Made by a program: the position numbers and the translations under genes. From Amycolatopsis bullii (GTDB lineage Bacteria; Actinomycetota; Actinomycetes; Mycobacteriales; Pseudonocardiaceae), in NCBI RefSeq assembly GCF_014654205.1, contig NZ_BNAW01000031.1, positions 1 through 64,000 of the forward strand: a DNA stretch of 64,000 nucleotides, read 5' to 3'. Positions within the stretch are counted from its first letter, which is position 1, and every line of letters starts with the position of its first letter. The notes under the pieces are model-generated. The model did no database searches and had not been told where the DNA came from. It worked only from the letters and a program-made list of their open reading frames with translations. Of this stretch, positions 8,632 through 16,907 are shown piece after piece.

Positions 8632-9921
8632 TCAGCGACGGGGGAGTTCCGGGCTGTCCGTGTCGAGCGGCACGGCGCCGGAGCGGACGAGTCCCAATTG
8701 GACGGTCTGGCGGCCGGTCAGCGCCTCCAGGACCCAGTCGGCGGCCGTGCGCACGCGGTTGCCCGGCATCGCCATCAGGTGGTAGCCGCGCGTGACCGCC
8801 TTGGCCGGCCGCCCGGACAGCGGGATGTGGAGCGGGTTCGCCGCGGCGGCACCGGCCCCGAGGTCGACGACGAAGCCGAGGTCGTGGTGCCGGTAGGTGC
8901 CGCGGCGGCCGTACCCGAGCGACGCGGCCACGTTGCGTCCGGCGAGCCTGCCCTGCCGCTCGGCGTGCTGGGCGGTCATCGCGGTGTACTGGCCGGGGCG
9001 GGTGAGGTCGGGCACCGCGGCCGCGTCGCCGCAGGCGAACACGTCGTCGCGGCCCGGCACGTTCAGCTGCTCGGTGACCACGAGCCTGCCCTTGGCCGTC
9101 TCGAGCCCGAGGCCGGCCACCAGCGGGTCCGGCCGCACGCCGACGCACCACACGAGGGTGCGGGTCGGCACGGCGTCGCCGTTCGTCAGCGTGACGCCCT
9201 TGGCGTCGGCGTGGTCGACCGAGGTCTTCATCAGCACTTCGACGCCCCGGGCACGCAGCACCTCGTCGGCCGTCCGGCCGAGCCGCCCGTCGAGCTCCGG
9301 CAGCACCCGCTCGGCGACGTCGAGCAGCAGCCAGCGGATCTTCTGCCCGGCCAGCTCGGGGTGGCGCGCGGCGAGCGCCGCGGTGAACGCGGGCCCCTGC
9401 GCGGCGACCTCGGTCCCGGTGTAGCCGGCGCCGACCACCACGAACGTGCAGCGGGCGTCGCGTTCGGCCGGGTCGTCGGCCGCGGCGGCCAGTTCGATCT
9501 GCCGCGTGATGTGGTCGCGCAGGTAGAGCGCTTCCGGCACGCCGCGGAACCCGTGGGCGTATTCCGGGACGCCGGGAATCGGCAACAGCTTGTTGACGCT
9601 GCCCGCGGCCAGCACCAGCCGGTCGTACCCGATCCGGTGCTCGTTGTCCTCGGGGTCGGTGTAGGTGACGTGGCGGGAATCGAAGTCCACCCCGGTCGCC
9701 ACACCGAGAACCAGGCGCACTCCGCGCAGCGTTTCCGGGAGGGAAACCGCGACCCGCCGCGGGTCCAGGATCCCGGCCGCCACTTCGGGCAGCAACGGCA
9801 GGTAGAGGAAGTAATCCGTGGGGTTCAGCACGACGACTTCGACGTCTTCCCCGGCTTCCTTCCGCAGGCTTTTCGCCGCGTGGTATCCGGCGAAACCACC
9901 GCCGACGATCACGACACGCAT
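8632..9921 (-). CDS. Type II NADH dehydrogenase-like FAD oxidoreductase
   Basis: 429-aa flavoprotein of the NDH-2 family, expected on the cytoplasmic face of the membrane passing electrons from NADH to quinone without pumping protons. GGGFAG at residues 7-12 binds FAD, GAGYTGTE near residue 167 binds NADH, and FACGDAAAV near residue 300 is the second FAD motif. The C-terminal 70 residues are the usual membrane-association part. ATG at 9921 is preceded by GGAGAT, and a GTTT-N15-GGGTAA promoter lies 40 nt upstream. Confidence 0.85.
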   Translation of the reverse strand: MRVVIVGGGFAGYHAAKSLRKEAGEDVEVVVLNPTDYFLYLPLLPEVAAGILDPRRVAVSLPETLRGVRLVLGVATGVDFDSRHVTYTDPEDNEHRIGYDRLVLAAGSVNKLLPIPGVPEYAHGFRGVPEALYLRDHITRQIELAAAADDPAERDARCTFVVVGAGYTGTEVAAQGPAFTAALAARHPELAGQKIRWLLLDVAERVLPELDGRLGRTADEVLRARGVEVLMKTSVDHADAKGVTLTNGDAVPTRTLVWCVGVRPDPLVAGLGLETAKGRLVVTEQLNVPGRDDVFACGDAAAVPDLTRPGQYTAMTAQHAERQGRLAGRNVAASLGYGRRGTYRHHDLGFVVDLGAGAAAANPLHIPLSGRPAKAVTRGYHLMAMPGNRVRTAADWVLEALTGRQTVQLGLVRSGAVPLDTDSPELPRR

Positions 9922-9960
9922 GGATCTCCTTCCGGGGTGCCGATATCCGTCCCGAACGGA

Positions 9961-9985
9961 TTACCCGAGGTGGGAGCGGGGAAAC
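9961..9985 (-). promoter_or_regulatory. Sigma-B/F-type promoter for the NDH-2 gene
   Basis: On the minus strand GTTT (9985-9982), 15 nt, GGGTAA (9966-9961). It fits the actinobacterial SigF/SigB consensus (GTTT, 14-17 nt, GGGTA) and sits 40 nt before the ATG. Confidence 0.75.
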
Positions 9986-10091
9986 CCGCGGGGTTGACCT
10001 CTCGGCACAGGGGCGTACGGTCAGGGGTGTTGGCTGTTGTTCAGACACGTGCTCCGGTCAGCGCCCCCGCACCGCTGAGAAAGGGAGCGCC

Positions 10092-10460
10092 ATGTACGAC
10101 TGTTTCCGCACGATCTACGAACCGTCCGGCCTCACCGTCACCACGACCGAACGACCGGGCGGGATCACCGTGCTCACCCTGGTCGGCGACATCGACGCCG
10201 CCACGGTCGGCACCTTCGACGAAGCCCTCGCCACCGGCGGGCGGCTGGTCGTCGACCTGACCCGGGTCGCCTTCCTGAGCTGCGCCGGAGTCCGGTCGCT
10301 GCTGCGGGCGAACGCCCGCACCGAGCTCGTCGTCGTGCTCGGCGGCCACGCGGTCACCCGTTCGCTGGAAGCCACCGGTGCCGACGTGGTGCTGAAGATC
10401 CACCCCGGTGTCGGGCCCGCGCTCGTCGGCCTGGCCGCCGAGCCGGGCCGGGAGGCGTGA
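10092..10460 (+). CDS. STAS-domain protein (anti-sigma antagonist-like)
   Basis: 122-aa single STAS domain. In partner-switching systems such proteins bind an anti-sigma kinase and release sigma factor. The strand-loop segment reads DLTRVAFLSCAG; the serine that the kinase phosphorylates in canonical antagonists (just before the glycine) is alanine here, so it may be non-phosphorylatable. ATG at 10092 follows GAAAGGGAG. The sigma factor and kinase lie 6 kb away in the same island. Confidence 0.8.
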   Translation: MYDCFRTIYEPSGLTVTTTERPGGITVLTLVGDIDAATVGTFDEALATGGRLVVDLTRVAFLSCAGVRSLLRANARTELVVVLGGHAVTRSLEATGADVVLKIHPGVGPALVGLAAEPGREA

Positions 10461-10515
10461 CCGCGTCGCAGCCACCCCTCCCGCCGTCCACAGTGGACCA
10501 CCACACCGGGTGCGG

Positions 10516-10782
10516 TCAGTCGTCGCCCGGCCAGTCGCCGGTCGCCTTGCGGTAACCGACGGCGCCGGCGCGTTCGGTGGCGGCCTTGACGGCACCGAAG
10601 ATCGCCCCCTGCACCGCCGCCGCGATGACCACCTGACGCCAGGTGTAGTCGCGGTCGGTGGCGTCGGGGGCGTCGTCCTCGCCCGCCACGCGGCTCCAGA
10701 CCTGCTTGAACACCTGACCGGCCAGGATGCCGCCCAGGGCACCCACCACCCAGCTCAGCGGCTTGTAGAGCGTCTTGTTCAC
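10516..10782 (-). CDS. DUF4235 small membrane protein
   Basis: 88-aa protein matching the DUF4235 pattern: an N-terminal YKPLSWVVGALGG membrane segment, a DxDYTWR segment, and a second hydrophobic helix (VVIAAAVQGAIFGAVKAA). Function unknown. Its GTG (10782) overlaps the stop of the DUF3618 gene by 4 nt, making it the third gene of a translationally coupled set (holin-like, DUF3618, DUF4235) often seen together in actinomycetes. Confidence 0.85.
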   Translation of the reverse strand: MNKTLYKPLSWVVGALGGILAGQVFKQVWSRVAGEDDAPDATDRDYTWRQVVIAAAVQGAIFGAVKAATERAGAVGYRKATGDWPGDD

Positions 10783-11084
10783 GAGTTCCTCCGGCGCAGG
10801 ATCAGTCGGATCAGGATCAGCAGGCCCAGCACGCCGGCGAAGACCGGCACCGGGTTGGCCCGGACGGCGTCGGCGCCCTGGCGGAACTTGACCGCGGTCG
10901 GCTCGTTCGTCACGTCGGCGACCTTCGCGGTCGCCTGGTCGAGTTTCTCGTCGACGTTCTCCTTGACCCTGGCCTTCACGTCGAGCTTCTGCCCGAGCGC
11001 GGCCAGGGTTTCGGTGAGCTCTTCCCGGGTGGCGTCCCGGTCGAGCCGCGCCTCCTCGGCGTTCTTCGGGAAGTCCCCGCTCAT
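10779..11084 (-). CDS. DUF3618 small membrane protein
   Basis: 101 aa. The N-terminal half is charged and helical (the EEARLDRDATREELTETL segment and then an amphipathic stretch), and one transmembrane helix near residues 80-97 ends in RRRNS. This is the DUF3618 layout; function unknown, likely envelope stress. ATG at 11084 overlaps the restored stop of the upstream holin-like gene (ATGA), and its own stop overlaps the next start (GTGA). Confidence 0.85.
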   Translation of the reverse strand: MSGDFPKNAEEARLDRDATREELTETLAALGQKLDVKARVKENVDEKLDQATAKVADVTNEPTAVKFRQGADAVRANPVPVFAGVLGLLILIRLILRRRNS

Positions 11085-11493
11085 GACCGCACTCCCTGCT
11101 TCACGGTGTCCACGTCTTCGCGGACGCCGCTGATCGCCTCTTCGGGCACCGGCGGCACCCCCTGCGTCACTTCCTTCTTGCCGACCACCGCCGCGATCCC
11201 GGCGACGACGAACAGCGCGACCGCGACGATCACCGCGGCCAGCCAGCCGGGCACGCCAGCGCGAGCGCCAGCACCGCGGCCGCGACCAGCGTGCCGGCGC
11301 CGAGGAACGCGAACAGCCCCGCCGCGCCGAACAACCCGGCGCCGAGGCCCATCTTCTTGCCCTTGCGCTGCAGTTCGAAGACCGCGAGCCGCATCTCGTC
11401 ACGGACGAGCCGCTTCACCTCGTCGGTCAGGTCCGTCACCAGCTCGCCGACCGAACGGTCGGAAGCCGGTTTCTTGTTCACCTCTTCGATCAC
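11081..11493 (-). pseudogene. Holin-like (DUF1469) membrane protein, frameshifted
   Basis: From the GTG at 11493 (AAGGAGG 9 nt upstream) the frame encodes a typical phage-holin-superfamily protein: a helical N-terminus with VGELVTDLTDEVKRLVRDE and a first membrane hairpin (GLFGAAGLFAFLGAGTLVAAAVLALALA). Near 11253-11258 the frame is lost and stops at 11230. The conserved end (PGWLAAVIVAVALFVV, then GKKEVTQGVPPVPEEA) continues in another frame to a stop at 11081 that overlaps the next ATG. The total of 413 nt is one short of 138 codons, so a single base, probably a G, is missing. It may be a true mutation or a sequencing error. Confidence 0.85.
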
Positions 11494-11519
11494 CGAACAC
11501 CTCCTTGCCTGGCCGCCGT

Positions 11520-11545
11520 GTACCCGCCGCGGGTGGCGGTCAATC
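11520..11545 (-). promoter_or_regulatory. Sigma-B/F-type promoter for the holin-like operon
   Basis: Minus strand GATT (11545-11542), 16 nt, GGGTAC (11525-11520), 26 nt before the GTG at 11493. One mismatch in the -35. Confidence 0.6.
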
Positions 11546-11552
11546 GCGCCGG

Positions 11553-11577
11553 GTTTGACGGCCACTGCACCGGGTAG
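11553..11577 (+). promoter_or_regulatory. Sigma-B/F-type promoter for the SRPBCC gene
   Basis: GTTT (11553-11556), 15 nt, GGGTAG (11572-11577), 34 nt before the ATG at 11612. It is divergent from and almost abuts the promoter at 11520-11545. Confidence 0.75.
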
Positions 11578-11611
11578 CCGATTTGCACCGACCATCGACG
11601 AGGAGGAGTGC

Positions 11612-12073
11612 ATGAGCACGATCACCGAAATCGTGGACGTGGAAGTCCCCGTTTCGACCGCGTACAACCAGTGGACGCAGTTCGAGGAATTCCCGAAGTT
11701 CATGGAAGGCGTCGAAGAAATCCGCCAGGTGGACGCCACCCACACCCACTGGGTGACGCGGTTCGGTGGCGTGACGCGCGAATTCGACGCGACGATCACC
11801 GAGCAGCACCCCGACGAGCGGGTCGCCTGGACCTCGGACTCCGGGCCGGACCACGCCGGGGTCATCACCTTCCACCGGCTGGACGACACGCGCACCCGGG
11901 TGACCGCGCAGATGGACATCGACCCGGAGGGCTTCGCCGAGAACGTCGCCGACAAGCTCGGCGTGCTCGACCGCCGGGTGAAGGGCGACCTCAAGCGGTT
12001 CAAGGAGTTCATCGAGCAGCGCGGCCGGGAGACCGGCGGCTGGCGCGGTGACGTGGACCGCCCGGGGCGGTAA
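11612..12073 (+). CDS. SRPBCC (START-like) family protein
   Basis: 153-aa helix-grip protein of the polyketide cyclase/SRPBCC superfamily. The pattern TEIVDVEVPVSTAYNQWTQFEEFPKFMEGV at its start (quoted here only as landmarks: VDVEVPVSTAYNQW then FPKFMEGV) and the mid-protein WTSDSGPDHAGVITF strands are typical. The family binds small hydrophobic ligands; no ligand can be inferred. ATG at 11612 follows GAGGAGGAG. Stress regulation is likely from its promoter. Confidence 0.8.
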   Translation: MSTITEIVDVEVPVSTAYNQWTQFEEFPKFMEGVEEIRQVDATHTHWVTRFGGVTREFDATITEQHPDERVAWTSDSGPDHAGVITFHRLDDTRTRVTAQMDIDPEGFAENVADKLGVLDRRVKGDLKRFKEFIEQRGRETGGWRGDVDRPGR

Positions 12074-12103
12074 CCCACGCGTCACCCGTACGGGATGAGT
12101 GGT

Positions 12104-12140
12104 CGCGGCGGGGCGGGGAACACCCGCCCCGCCGCGTTTT
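12104..12140 (+). terminator. Rho-independent terminator after the SRPBCC gene
   Basis: A 14-bp GC-rich stem (12104-12117 with 12123-12136), 5-nt loop, then TTTT. Confidence 0.8.
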
Positions 12141-12173
12141 CGCGTCCGGGCACCTCCACCGCGTGACGGGGGC

Positions 12174-12199
12174 GTTTCCCTGCGCGACCTGCCGGGTAT
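12174..12199 (+). promoter_or_regulatory. Sigma-B/F-type promoter
   Basis: GTTT (12174-12177), 16 nt, GGGTAT (12194-12199), 36 nt before the ATG at 12236. Confidence 0.75.
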
Positions 12200-12235
12200 C
12201 CCCCCGGCAAGGTCCCCCAGGAAGGAGCGTCCGGC

Positions 12236-12703
12236 ATGACCACGAACGCGTACCTGTCGTTCCTCGCGATCGGCGTTGCGCTGGTCCTGATAGACGGGCA
12301 GATCATCTACCGCAGCGGCCGCCGTTACCTGGAGAACTCCTACGGCGATCCGGCGGCGGGCGCCTCGATGACCCGCCTGGTCACGGTGCTGTTCCACCTC
12401 GCGACGCTGGGGGTGCTGGCGCTCATCTCGACCATCGACATGGGCGACAGCGACCTGCCCGGCGTGGTCGGGCGGATCGGCGTCCTGCTGCTGATCCTCG
12501 CCCTGGCCCACGCGATCACCCTCGGTGTGCTGGCCCGCATCCGCGGTGAGCAGGAGGTCGAGGCGGTCGTGCAGCGCGGTCCCCGGCCGCGGGTGGAGGC
12601 GGAGCAGCAGGGCACCACGGTCACCCCGGTACCGGGTCAGGACGGCCGGTACCCGGCCGCCAGCCCGTCGCTGGAGAACCGGTCCCCGTACACGGCCCCG
12701 TAA
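12236..12703 (+). CDS. Membrane protein of unknown function (155 aa)
   Basis: Three predicted membrane helices: residues about 5-24, 46-64 and 80-98 (IGVLLLILALAHAITLGVL). The C-terminal 55 residues are polar and proline-rich, probably cytoplasmic. I do not recognise the family. AGGAAGGAG precedes the ATG. Its promoter puts it with the stress genes around it. Confidence 0.75.
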   Translation: MTTNAYLSFLAIGVALVLIDGQIIYRSGRRYLENSYGDPAAGASMTRLVTVLFHLATLGVLALISTIDMGDSDLPGVVGRIGVLLLILALAHAITLGVLARIRGEQEVEAVVQRGPRPRVEAEQQGTTVTPVPGQDGRYPAASPSLENRSPYTAP

Positions 12704-12709
12704 CGGCAG

Positions 12710-12755
12710 CACACCGGGAGCGCCACTTTCACGGGAAAGTGGCGCTCCCGGCGTG
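12710..12755. terminator. Bidirectional hairpin between convergent genes
   Basis: 21-bp stem with one mismatch (12710-12730 with 12735-12755) and loop ACGG. It ends 1 nt before the stop of the GAF-ANTAR gene and starts 6 nt after the stop of the membrane protein gene, so it can serve both. Confidence 0.8.
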
Positions 12756-13556
12756 TCAGGCCTCGGAAGCCGGCAGATCCACCTCGGTGTGCCGGGAGGC
12801 GAGCGTCCGGGCCAGATCGGCGAGCTTGACGTTGAGGTCCTGGGACGCGCGGCGCAGCACGTCGAAGGCCTCCTCGGCGCTGATGCCGCGGCGCTGCATC
12901 AGGATGCCTTTCGCCTGGCCGATGACGTCGCGGCTGTCCACCGCCCGGCGCAGGTGCGCCGACTCCAGCTGGGCCGCGGCCACGGCCTGGGTCTGGGCCA
13001 GCGCCAGAGACGCGTGCGTCGCCAGCAGCAACGCGACGTCGACCGCGTGTGCGTCGAACGCGCCCGGCGTGCGCGAGTAGATGTTCAGCGCGCCGGACAG
13101 CCGGGGCGGCCGCGCGTCCGGGAGCAGGGCGGAGGCCAGCACCGAGTGGTAGCCGTGGCGAGCGGCGGCCGGTCCGAACACCGGCCAGCGCGGGTCCCGC
13201 TTCAGGTCCTGCGACCAGCCGACGGCCGGGCCGTCGGGGCGGGCCGATTCCACGCAGGGACCTTCGCCGTGGTCGTACTGCACCTGGTCGAGCCGTTCGG
13301 CGACCGGGTCGGTTTCGACCGGGGTGTGGAAGGTGCCGTCGGCGTCGCGCAGCGTGACGCTGACCAGATCGGCGTCCGGCACGAGCGCGGCCGCCGCGCC
13401 GACGACGAGCTTGAGCACCCCGCCTGCGGTCGGCGACACGTCGAGCAGGGTCCGCGTGAGCTCGGCGAACTGCCGCGACAGCGGGCCCGGCGCCGGCGCA
13501 CCGTCCTGCCCGAACCAGGCCCGGTCCCGGGCCCACTCCTCTTCGCCGACGCTCAT
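12756..13556 (-). CDS. GAF-ANTAR regulator 1
   Basis: 266-aa response regulator without a receiver domain. Residues about 35-190 form a GAF domain that may sense a small molecule or redox state; residues about 200-255 form an ANTAR domain (DVIGQAKGILMQRRGISAEEAF), which binds paired hairpins in nascent RNA and prevents termination. ATG at 13556 follows AAGGAC. It lies 43 nt downstream of the hemerythrin gene, so is probably co-transcribed with it. Confidence 0.88.
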   Translation of the reverse strand: MSVGEEEWARDRAWFGQDGAPAPGPLSRQFAELTRTLLDVSPTAGGVLKLVVGAAAALVPDADLVSVTLRDADGTFHTPVETDPVAERLDQVQYDHGEGPCVESARPDGPAVGWSQDLKRDPRWPVFGPAAARHGYHSVLASALLPDARPPRLSGALNIYSRTPGAFDAHAVDVALLLATHASLALAQTQAVAAAQLESAHLRRAVDSRDVIGQAKGILMQRRGISAEEAFDVLRRASQDLNVKLADLARTLASRHTEVDLPASEA

Positions 13557-13599
13557 GGTGCTCGCTGTCCTTCCGGATCGGGATGGCCGAAAAGCCCAT

Positions 13600-14121
13600 T
13601 CAACCCGATACCGAGGCGCCCAGGGCGGCACGGGCCCGGTCGACGAAGCCCGGTCCCGGCCACAGCTGGTCGGCCTGCGGCACCCGGTCGGCGAGGTCGG
13701 GGTGCGGCAGCGTCGCCGCCGCCTCCCGGGCTTCGAGGACCTCTCTGCCCAGTTCGGCCTGCTCCTCGGCCGAGCGGCTGCGCCGGATCTCGCGCAGGGC
13801 CGCGGGTCCCTCCTCGCGGACGTGCCGCCGGACGGCGCGGATCAGGCCGCCCAGCAGGCGCTCGAACCGCGTCTCCTGCGGTCCCGCACCCTCGAGCTGC
13901 CGCATCAGGCCGTCCGCTTCGGCGAGGTCGCCGTCGCCGTCGAGGTAGGGCTCTTCGGCGACGGAGTGCCGGACCAGCGCCGCGATGAGGTGATCGGCGA
14001 GGTCCTTGCGGTTCTCCGGGCTGCCCTGGCCGAGCTCGAGCTCGGTGCAGAGCCGGTCGAGTTCGCGGTGGTCGCCGGTGAGGACGGTCGTCAGGTCGGT
14101 TGCGGGCTGGTTGCCGTTCAT
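13600..14121 (-). CDS. Hemerythrin-like HHE domain protein
   Basis: 173-aa four-helix protein. H18 in TGDHRELD, H52 and E56 in RHSVAEEPY and a later histidine in RRHVREEGP (near residue 100) fit the di-iron ligands of HHE proteins, which handle oxygen, NO or peroxide. The C-terminus (residues 140-173) is extended past the bundle. A sigma-B/F-type promoter lies 38 nt upstream of the ATG and ANTAR regulator 1 follows. Confidence 0.85.
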   Translation of the reverse strand: MNGNQPATDLTTVLTGDHRELDRLCTELELGQGSPENRKDLADHLIAALVRHSVAEEPYLDGDGDLAEADGLMRQLEGAGPQETRFERLLGGLIRAVRRHVREEGPAALREIRRSRSAEEQAELGREVLEAREAAATLPHPDLADRVPQADQLWPGPGFVDRARAALGASVSG

Positions 14122-14158
14122 GCACTCTCCTGGTCCGGGTTCGCGTTCGCAGAAGGGG

Positions 14159-14183
14159 ATACCCGCTGGCCCGGCGCCGAATC
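14159..14183 (-). promoter_or_regulatory. Sigma-B/F-type promoter for the hemerythrin operon
   Basis: Minus strand GATT (14183-14180), 15 nt, GGGTAT (14164-14159). Confidence 0.6.
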
Positions 14184-14185
14184 CC

Positions 14186-14211
14186 GTGTCGGCCGCGCGC
14201 CGGCGGGGTAT
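14186..14211 (+). promoter_or_regulatory. Sigma-B/F-type promoter for the CYTH-CHAD gene
   Basis: GTGT (14186-14189), 16 nt, GGGTAT (14206-14211), 35 nt before the ATG. Divergent from the hemerythrin promoter, 2 nt apart. Confidence 0.6.
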
Positions 14212-14246
14212 CCATCAGGACGAACCGGACCCAGGGAGGACGAACC

Positions 14247-15764
14247 ATGGCAGCGCCGTCCGCGGTGACCGAGCGCGAACGCAAGTACGAGATCGTCGCG
14301 GGCAGCGGCGTGCCCCGCCTGGTCGGCGTCGGCGGCGTCGAAACCCAGGACGACCCGGTGGAGCACGTCCTGGACGCGTCGTACTACGACACCGAGACGT
14401 TCCGCCTGGCCCGCAGCGGCATCACGCTGCGGCGGCGCGTCGGCGGCCCGGACGCCGGCTGGCACCTGAAGCTCCCGGTGTCGGCCGACGAACGGCAGGA
14501 ACTGCAGCTGCCGCTGGCCGGCGACCCGCACAAGGTGCCCGGCAGGCTCCGGCGCCTGGTGCGGGCGTACACGCTGGGGGAGAAGCTGGTGCCGATCGCG
14601 CACCTGCGCACCGACCGCTTCGCCCACCGGCTCGCGGGCCCGGACGGCCGCACCATCGCGATCCTCACCGACGACCACGTGACCGGCGAAGCGGGCGGCG
14701 CGACCGCCCGGCTCGACGAGTGGCGGGAGCTGGAACTCGAGCTGGACCCCGCGGCCGAGCCGGGACTGCTCGAGGAGTTCGACCGCGCGCTGACCGACGC
14801 CGGCGCGTCTCCGTCGCCGTGGCCGTCCAAACTGCGCCGCCTCATCGGCGACCGCGTCCCGGCCCCGCCCCGGCTCGGCAAGAAGCCGTCCGCGGGCGAC
14901 GTCGTGCTGACGGCCCTGCACGAGCACTACGGCCGGTTGCGCCGGGCGGACGTCGGCGTGCGGTTGGATGCCGATGATGCGGTGCACCAGATGCGTGTCG
15001 CGATCCGGAAGCTGCGGAGCACGCTGCGCACTTTCGGGTCGGTGGTCGACAAGAAGGCGACGGGGTCGCTCGTGGGCGAGCTCCAGTGGCTCGGCCGTCA
15101 GCTGTCGCCGTTTCGGGACACCGAGGTCGCCGAGGAGCGCCTCGGGGAGCAGCTCGACGACTTGCCTTCGGAACTGGTGTTCGGGCCGTTGCGGCAGTTC
15201 CTCACCCGGCACTTCGCGCGTGAGGCCGAGGAAGGGCGGACTCGGGCGCTGGCCGCGTTGACCGGGAAGCGGTACCTGGAGCTGGTGCGCGCGCTGGACC
15301 GCTTGCTCGAGGAACCGCCGCTGACCGCTGCGGGGCGGAAGTCCGCGAAGGCCGGTCTGCGGAAGCCGCTGCGGAAGGCGGCCAAGAAGCTGGCTCGTGC
15401 TGAGGCGGCTTCGCGGGGGCTCAGTGGGGAGGACCTGGGGACGGCTTTGCACGATGTCCGGAAGAAGGCGAAGCGGGCTCGGTATGCCGCTGATGCCGTG
15501 AAGCCGGTGTACGGGAAGAAGCTGCGGACGTGGCGGAAGAATGTGAAAGCGGTTCAGGTGACGCTGGGGGAGCATCAGGACACCGTTGTGGGGCGGGATG
15601 TTCTGCGGCAGCTTGCCATCTCCGGGCATGGTGAGGGGCAGAACACCTTCACCTTCGGGTTGCTTTATGGGCGGGATGGTGAGCGGGCTGGGAAGCTGCG
15701 GGAGAGGTTCGGGCGGGAGTGGCGGGTGCTGCGGAAGGGGGATCGGCCCGGGTGGCTGAGGTGA
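14247..15764 (+). CDS. CYTH and CHAD domain protein
   Basis: 505 aa. The N-terminal CYTH domain (residues about 5-205) opens with TERERKYEI, the ExExK triphosphate-tunnel signature, and holds several conserved basic and acidic strands. The CHAD domain (about 215-500) contains HQMRVAIRKLRSTLRTF with the conserved histidine and basic residues that bind polyphosphate. It probably hydrolyses or binds inorganic polyphosphate or triphosphate during stress. ATG follows GGGAGGA. From about 15000 on, codon choice becomes visibly less GC-biased than upstream. Confidence 0.9.
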   Translation: MAAPSAVTERERKYEIVAGSGVPRLVGVGGVETQDDPVEHVLDASYYDTETFRLARSGITLRRRVGGPDAGWHLKLPVSADERQELQLPLAGDPHKVPGRLRRLVRAYTLGEKLVPIAHLRTDRFAHRLAGPDGRTIAILTDDHVTGEAGGATARLDEWRELELELDPAAEPGLLEEFDRALTDAGASPSPWPSKLRRLIGDRVPAPPRLGKKPSAGDVVLTALHEHYGRLRRADVGVRLDADDAVHQMRVAIRKLRSTLRTFGSVVDKKATGSLVGELQWLGRQLSPFRDTEVAEERLGEQLDDLPSELVFGPLRQFLTRHFAREAEEGRTRALAALTGKRYLELVRALDRLLEEPPLTAAGRKSAKAGLRKPLRKAAKKLARAEAASRGLSGEDLGTALHDVRKKAKRARYAADAVKPVYGKKLRTWRKNVKAVQVTLGEHQDTVVGRDVLRQLAISGHGEGQNTFTFGLLYGRDGERAGKLRERFGREWRVLRKGDRPGWLR

Positions 15765-15899
15765 GGTTTGAGCCCCTGCCGGGCTCAGCCCTGCCGGGGT
15801 GAGTCCGCCGGGCCGGTTCTGTGGGTTTGAGGCCGCCGGTTTGAGCGCTGCCGGAATTAGTTCTGCCGGATTTCCCCCGCCGGCCGAACGCCGGATTGT

Positions 15900-15963
15900 T
15901 CAGCGGCCGCCAGGCCGTGTCAAGGCGGGAAAGCGTGCCTTGACACGACCTGGCGGCCGCTGA
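15900..15963. repeat. Long intergenic hairpin
   Basis: 27-bp arms (15900-15926 and 15937-15963) with a single mismatch (15915/15948) and a 10-nt loop. The inner half reads CGTGTCAAGGC. It may terminate the CYTH-CHAD transcript 135 nt after its stop. Confidence 0.85.
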
Positions 15964-16036
15964 GGCGGCTGCGTATCGGGTCGGCAGGGGAGGTGTGGCC
16001 GCAAGCGGGCTGGGCTCTGGCCGGGGCGGGCGCAGT

Positions 16037-16087
16037 GTCGCGAATGAGTCATGGGGGACCTCGGCGTCCCGAACGAATCATTCGCGA
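16037..16087. repeat. Imperfect intergenic hairpin, family B
   Basis: Outer arms GTCGCGAATGA and TCATTCGCGAC pair perfectly, the inner part is interrupted. The GAATGAGTCAT core also appears in the hairpin at 26990. It lies past the stop of the leftward sigma factor gene. Confidence 0.65.
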
Positions 16088-16115
16088 CCTCAAAGCCGCG
16101 GCGAGCGAACCGGGC

Positions 16116-16907
16116 TCAGACCTCGCCGGTGAGTTTGCCGCGCAGCTGCTCCAGGGTCTGCGACAGCAGCCTGGACACGTGCATCTGGGAAATGCCCACG
16201 CGGTCGGCGATCTGGGTCTGGGTCAAGCCGCCGAAGAAGCGCATTACCAGGATTGCCCGCTCGCGCTTGGGGAGTTCCTGCAGCAGTGGCTGGAGGGCCT
16301 CGTGGTTCTCCACCATGGCCATCTCGTGGTCCGGCTCCCCCATGGTGTCCGCCAGGGACAGTGCCTCGGCGTCGTCGTGGACCGGCTTGTCCACCGAGAG
16401 TGCCTGGTACGCATTGCCCGCCAGAAGACCTTCGCGCACCTCCTCGACGTCGAGGTTCAGGTGCTCCGCCAGCTCGGTCGGGGTCGGGGCGCGGCCGAGG
16501 CGCTGGGAGAGCACCGCCGACCCCTGGCTCAGGGACAGGTGCAGCTCCTTGAGCCGGCGGGGGACGCGGACCGACCAGCCCGTGTCGCGGAAGTGGCGGC
16601 GGACCTCGCCCATGATGGTCGGCACCGCGAAGGACAGGAAGTCGTGGCCCCGGGTGGGGTCGAACCGGTCGACCGCGTTGATCAGGCCGATCCGCGCCAC
16701 CTGGACCAGGTCCTCGCGGGGCTCGCCGCGGCCGGAGAAGCGGGTGGCGATGTGCTCGGCCAGGGGGAGCAGCTCGGTGACGAGTTTGCTCCGGACGACC
16801 TCCCGCCGCGGGTCGCCGGCGTCGAGGGTGCCCAGCTCCTCGAACAGCGGCTCGCAGTGGGCATATTCGTCCGGGCGGTGGAGGAGGGTTTTCCGTTCGG
16901 CGCTCAC
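16116..16907 (-). CDS. SigB/SigF/SigG-family RNA polymerase sigma factor
   Basis: 263-aa alternative sigma factor. Region 2 has EDLVQVARIGLINAVDRFDPTRG and DFLSFAVPTIMGEVRRHFRD, region 3 has RVPRRLKEL, and region 4 ends with LTQTQIADRVGISQMHVSRLLSQTL. These are the marks of the stress sigma group that reads GTTT/GGGTA promoters, of which I find at least eleven nearby. Its GTG overlaps the stop of the anti-sigma kinase by 4 nt, so the pair are made together; the operon promoter has the same motif. Confidence 0.92.
   Translation of the reverse strand: MSAERKTLLHRPDEYAHCEPLFEELGTLDAGDPRREVVRSKLVTELLPLAEHIATRFSGRGEPREDLVQVARIGLINAVDRFDPTRGHDFLSFAVPTIMGEVRRHFRDTGWSVRVPRRLKELHLSLSQGSAVLSQRLGRAPTPTELAEHLNLDVEEVREGLLAGNAYQALSVDKPVHDDAEALSLADTMGEPDHEMAMVENHEALQPLLQELPKRERAILVMRFFGGLTQTQIADRVGISQMHVSRLLSQTLEQLRGKLTGEV

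Larger units (their letters stand above)
15765..16115. other. Gene-free stretch with two hairpins
   Basis: 351 nt between convergent genes. It starts with degenerate CTGCCGG-type short repeats (15775-15885) and then holds two long inverted repeats, listed separately. I see no gene or promoter. Confidence 0.8.

Noticed and set aside
10040-10091. Sigma-B-like promoter for the first STAS gene
   Set aside because: The nearest match (GTTG, 16 nt, GCGTAC) deviates in both boxes, so I did not list it.
15775-15885. CTGCCGG-type short repeats as an origin or attachment site
   Set aside because: They are degenerate and irregular, with no flanking integrase, tRNA or replication gene.
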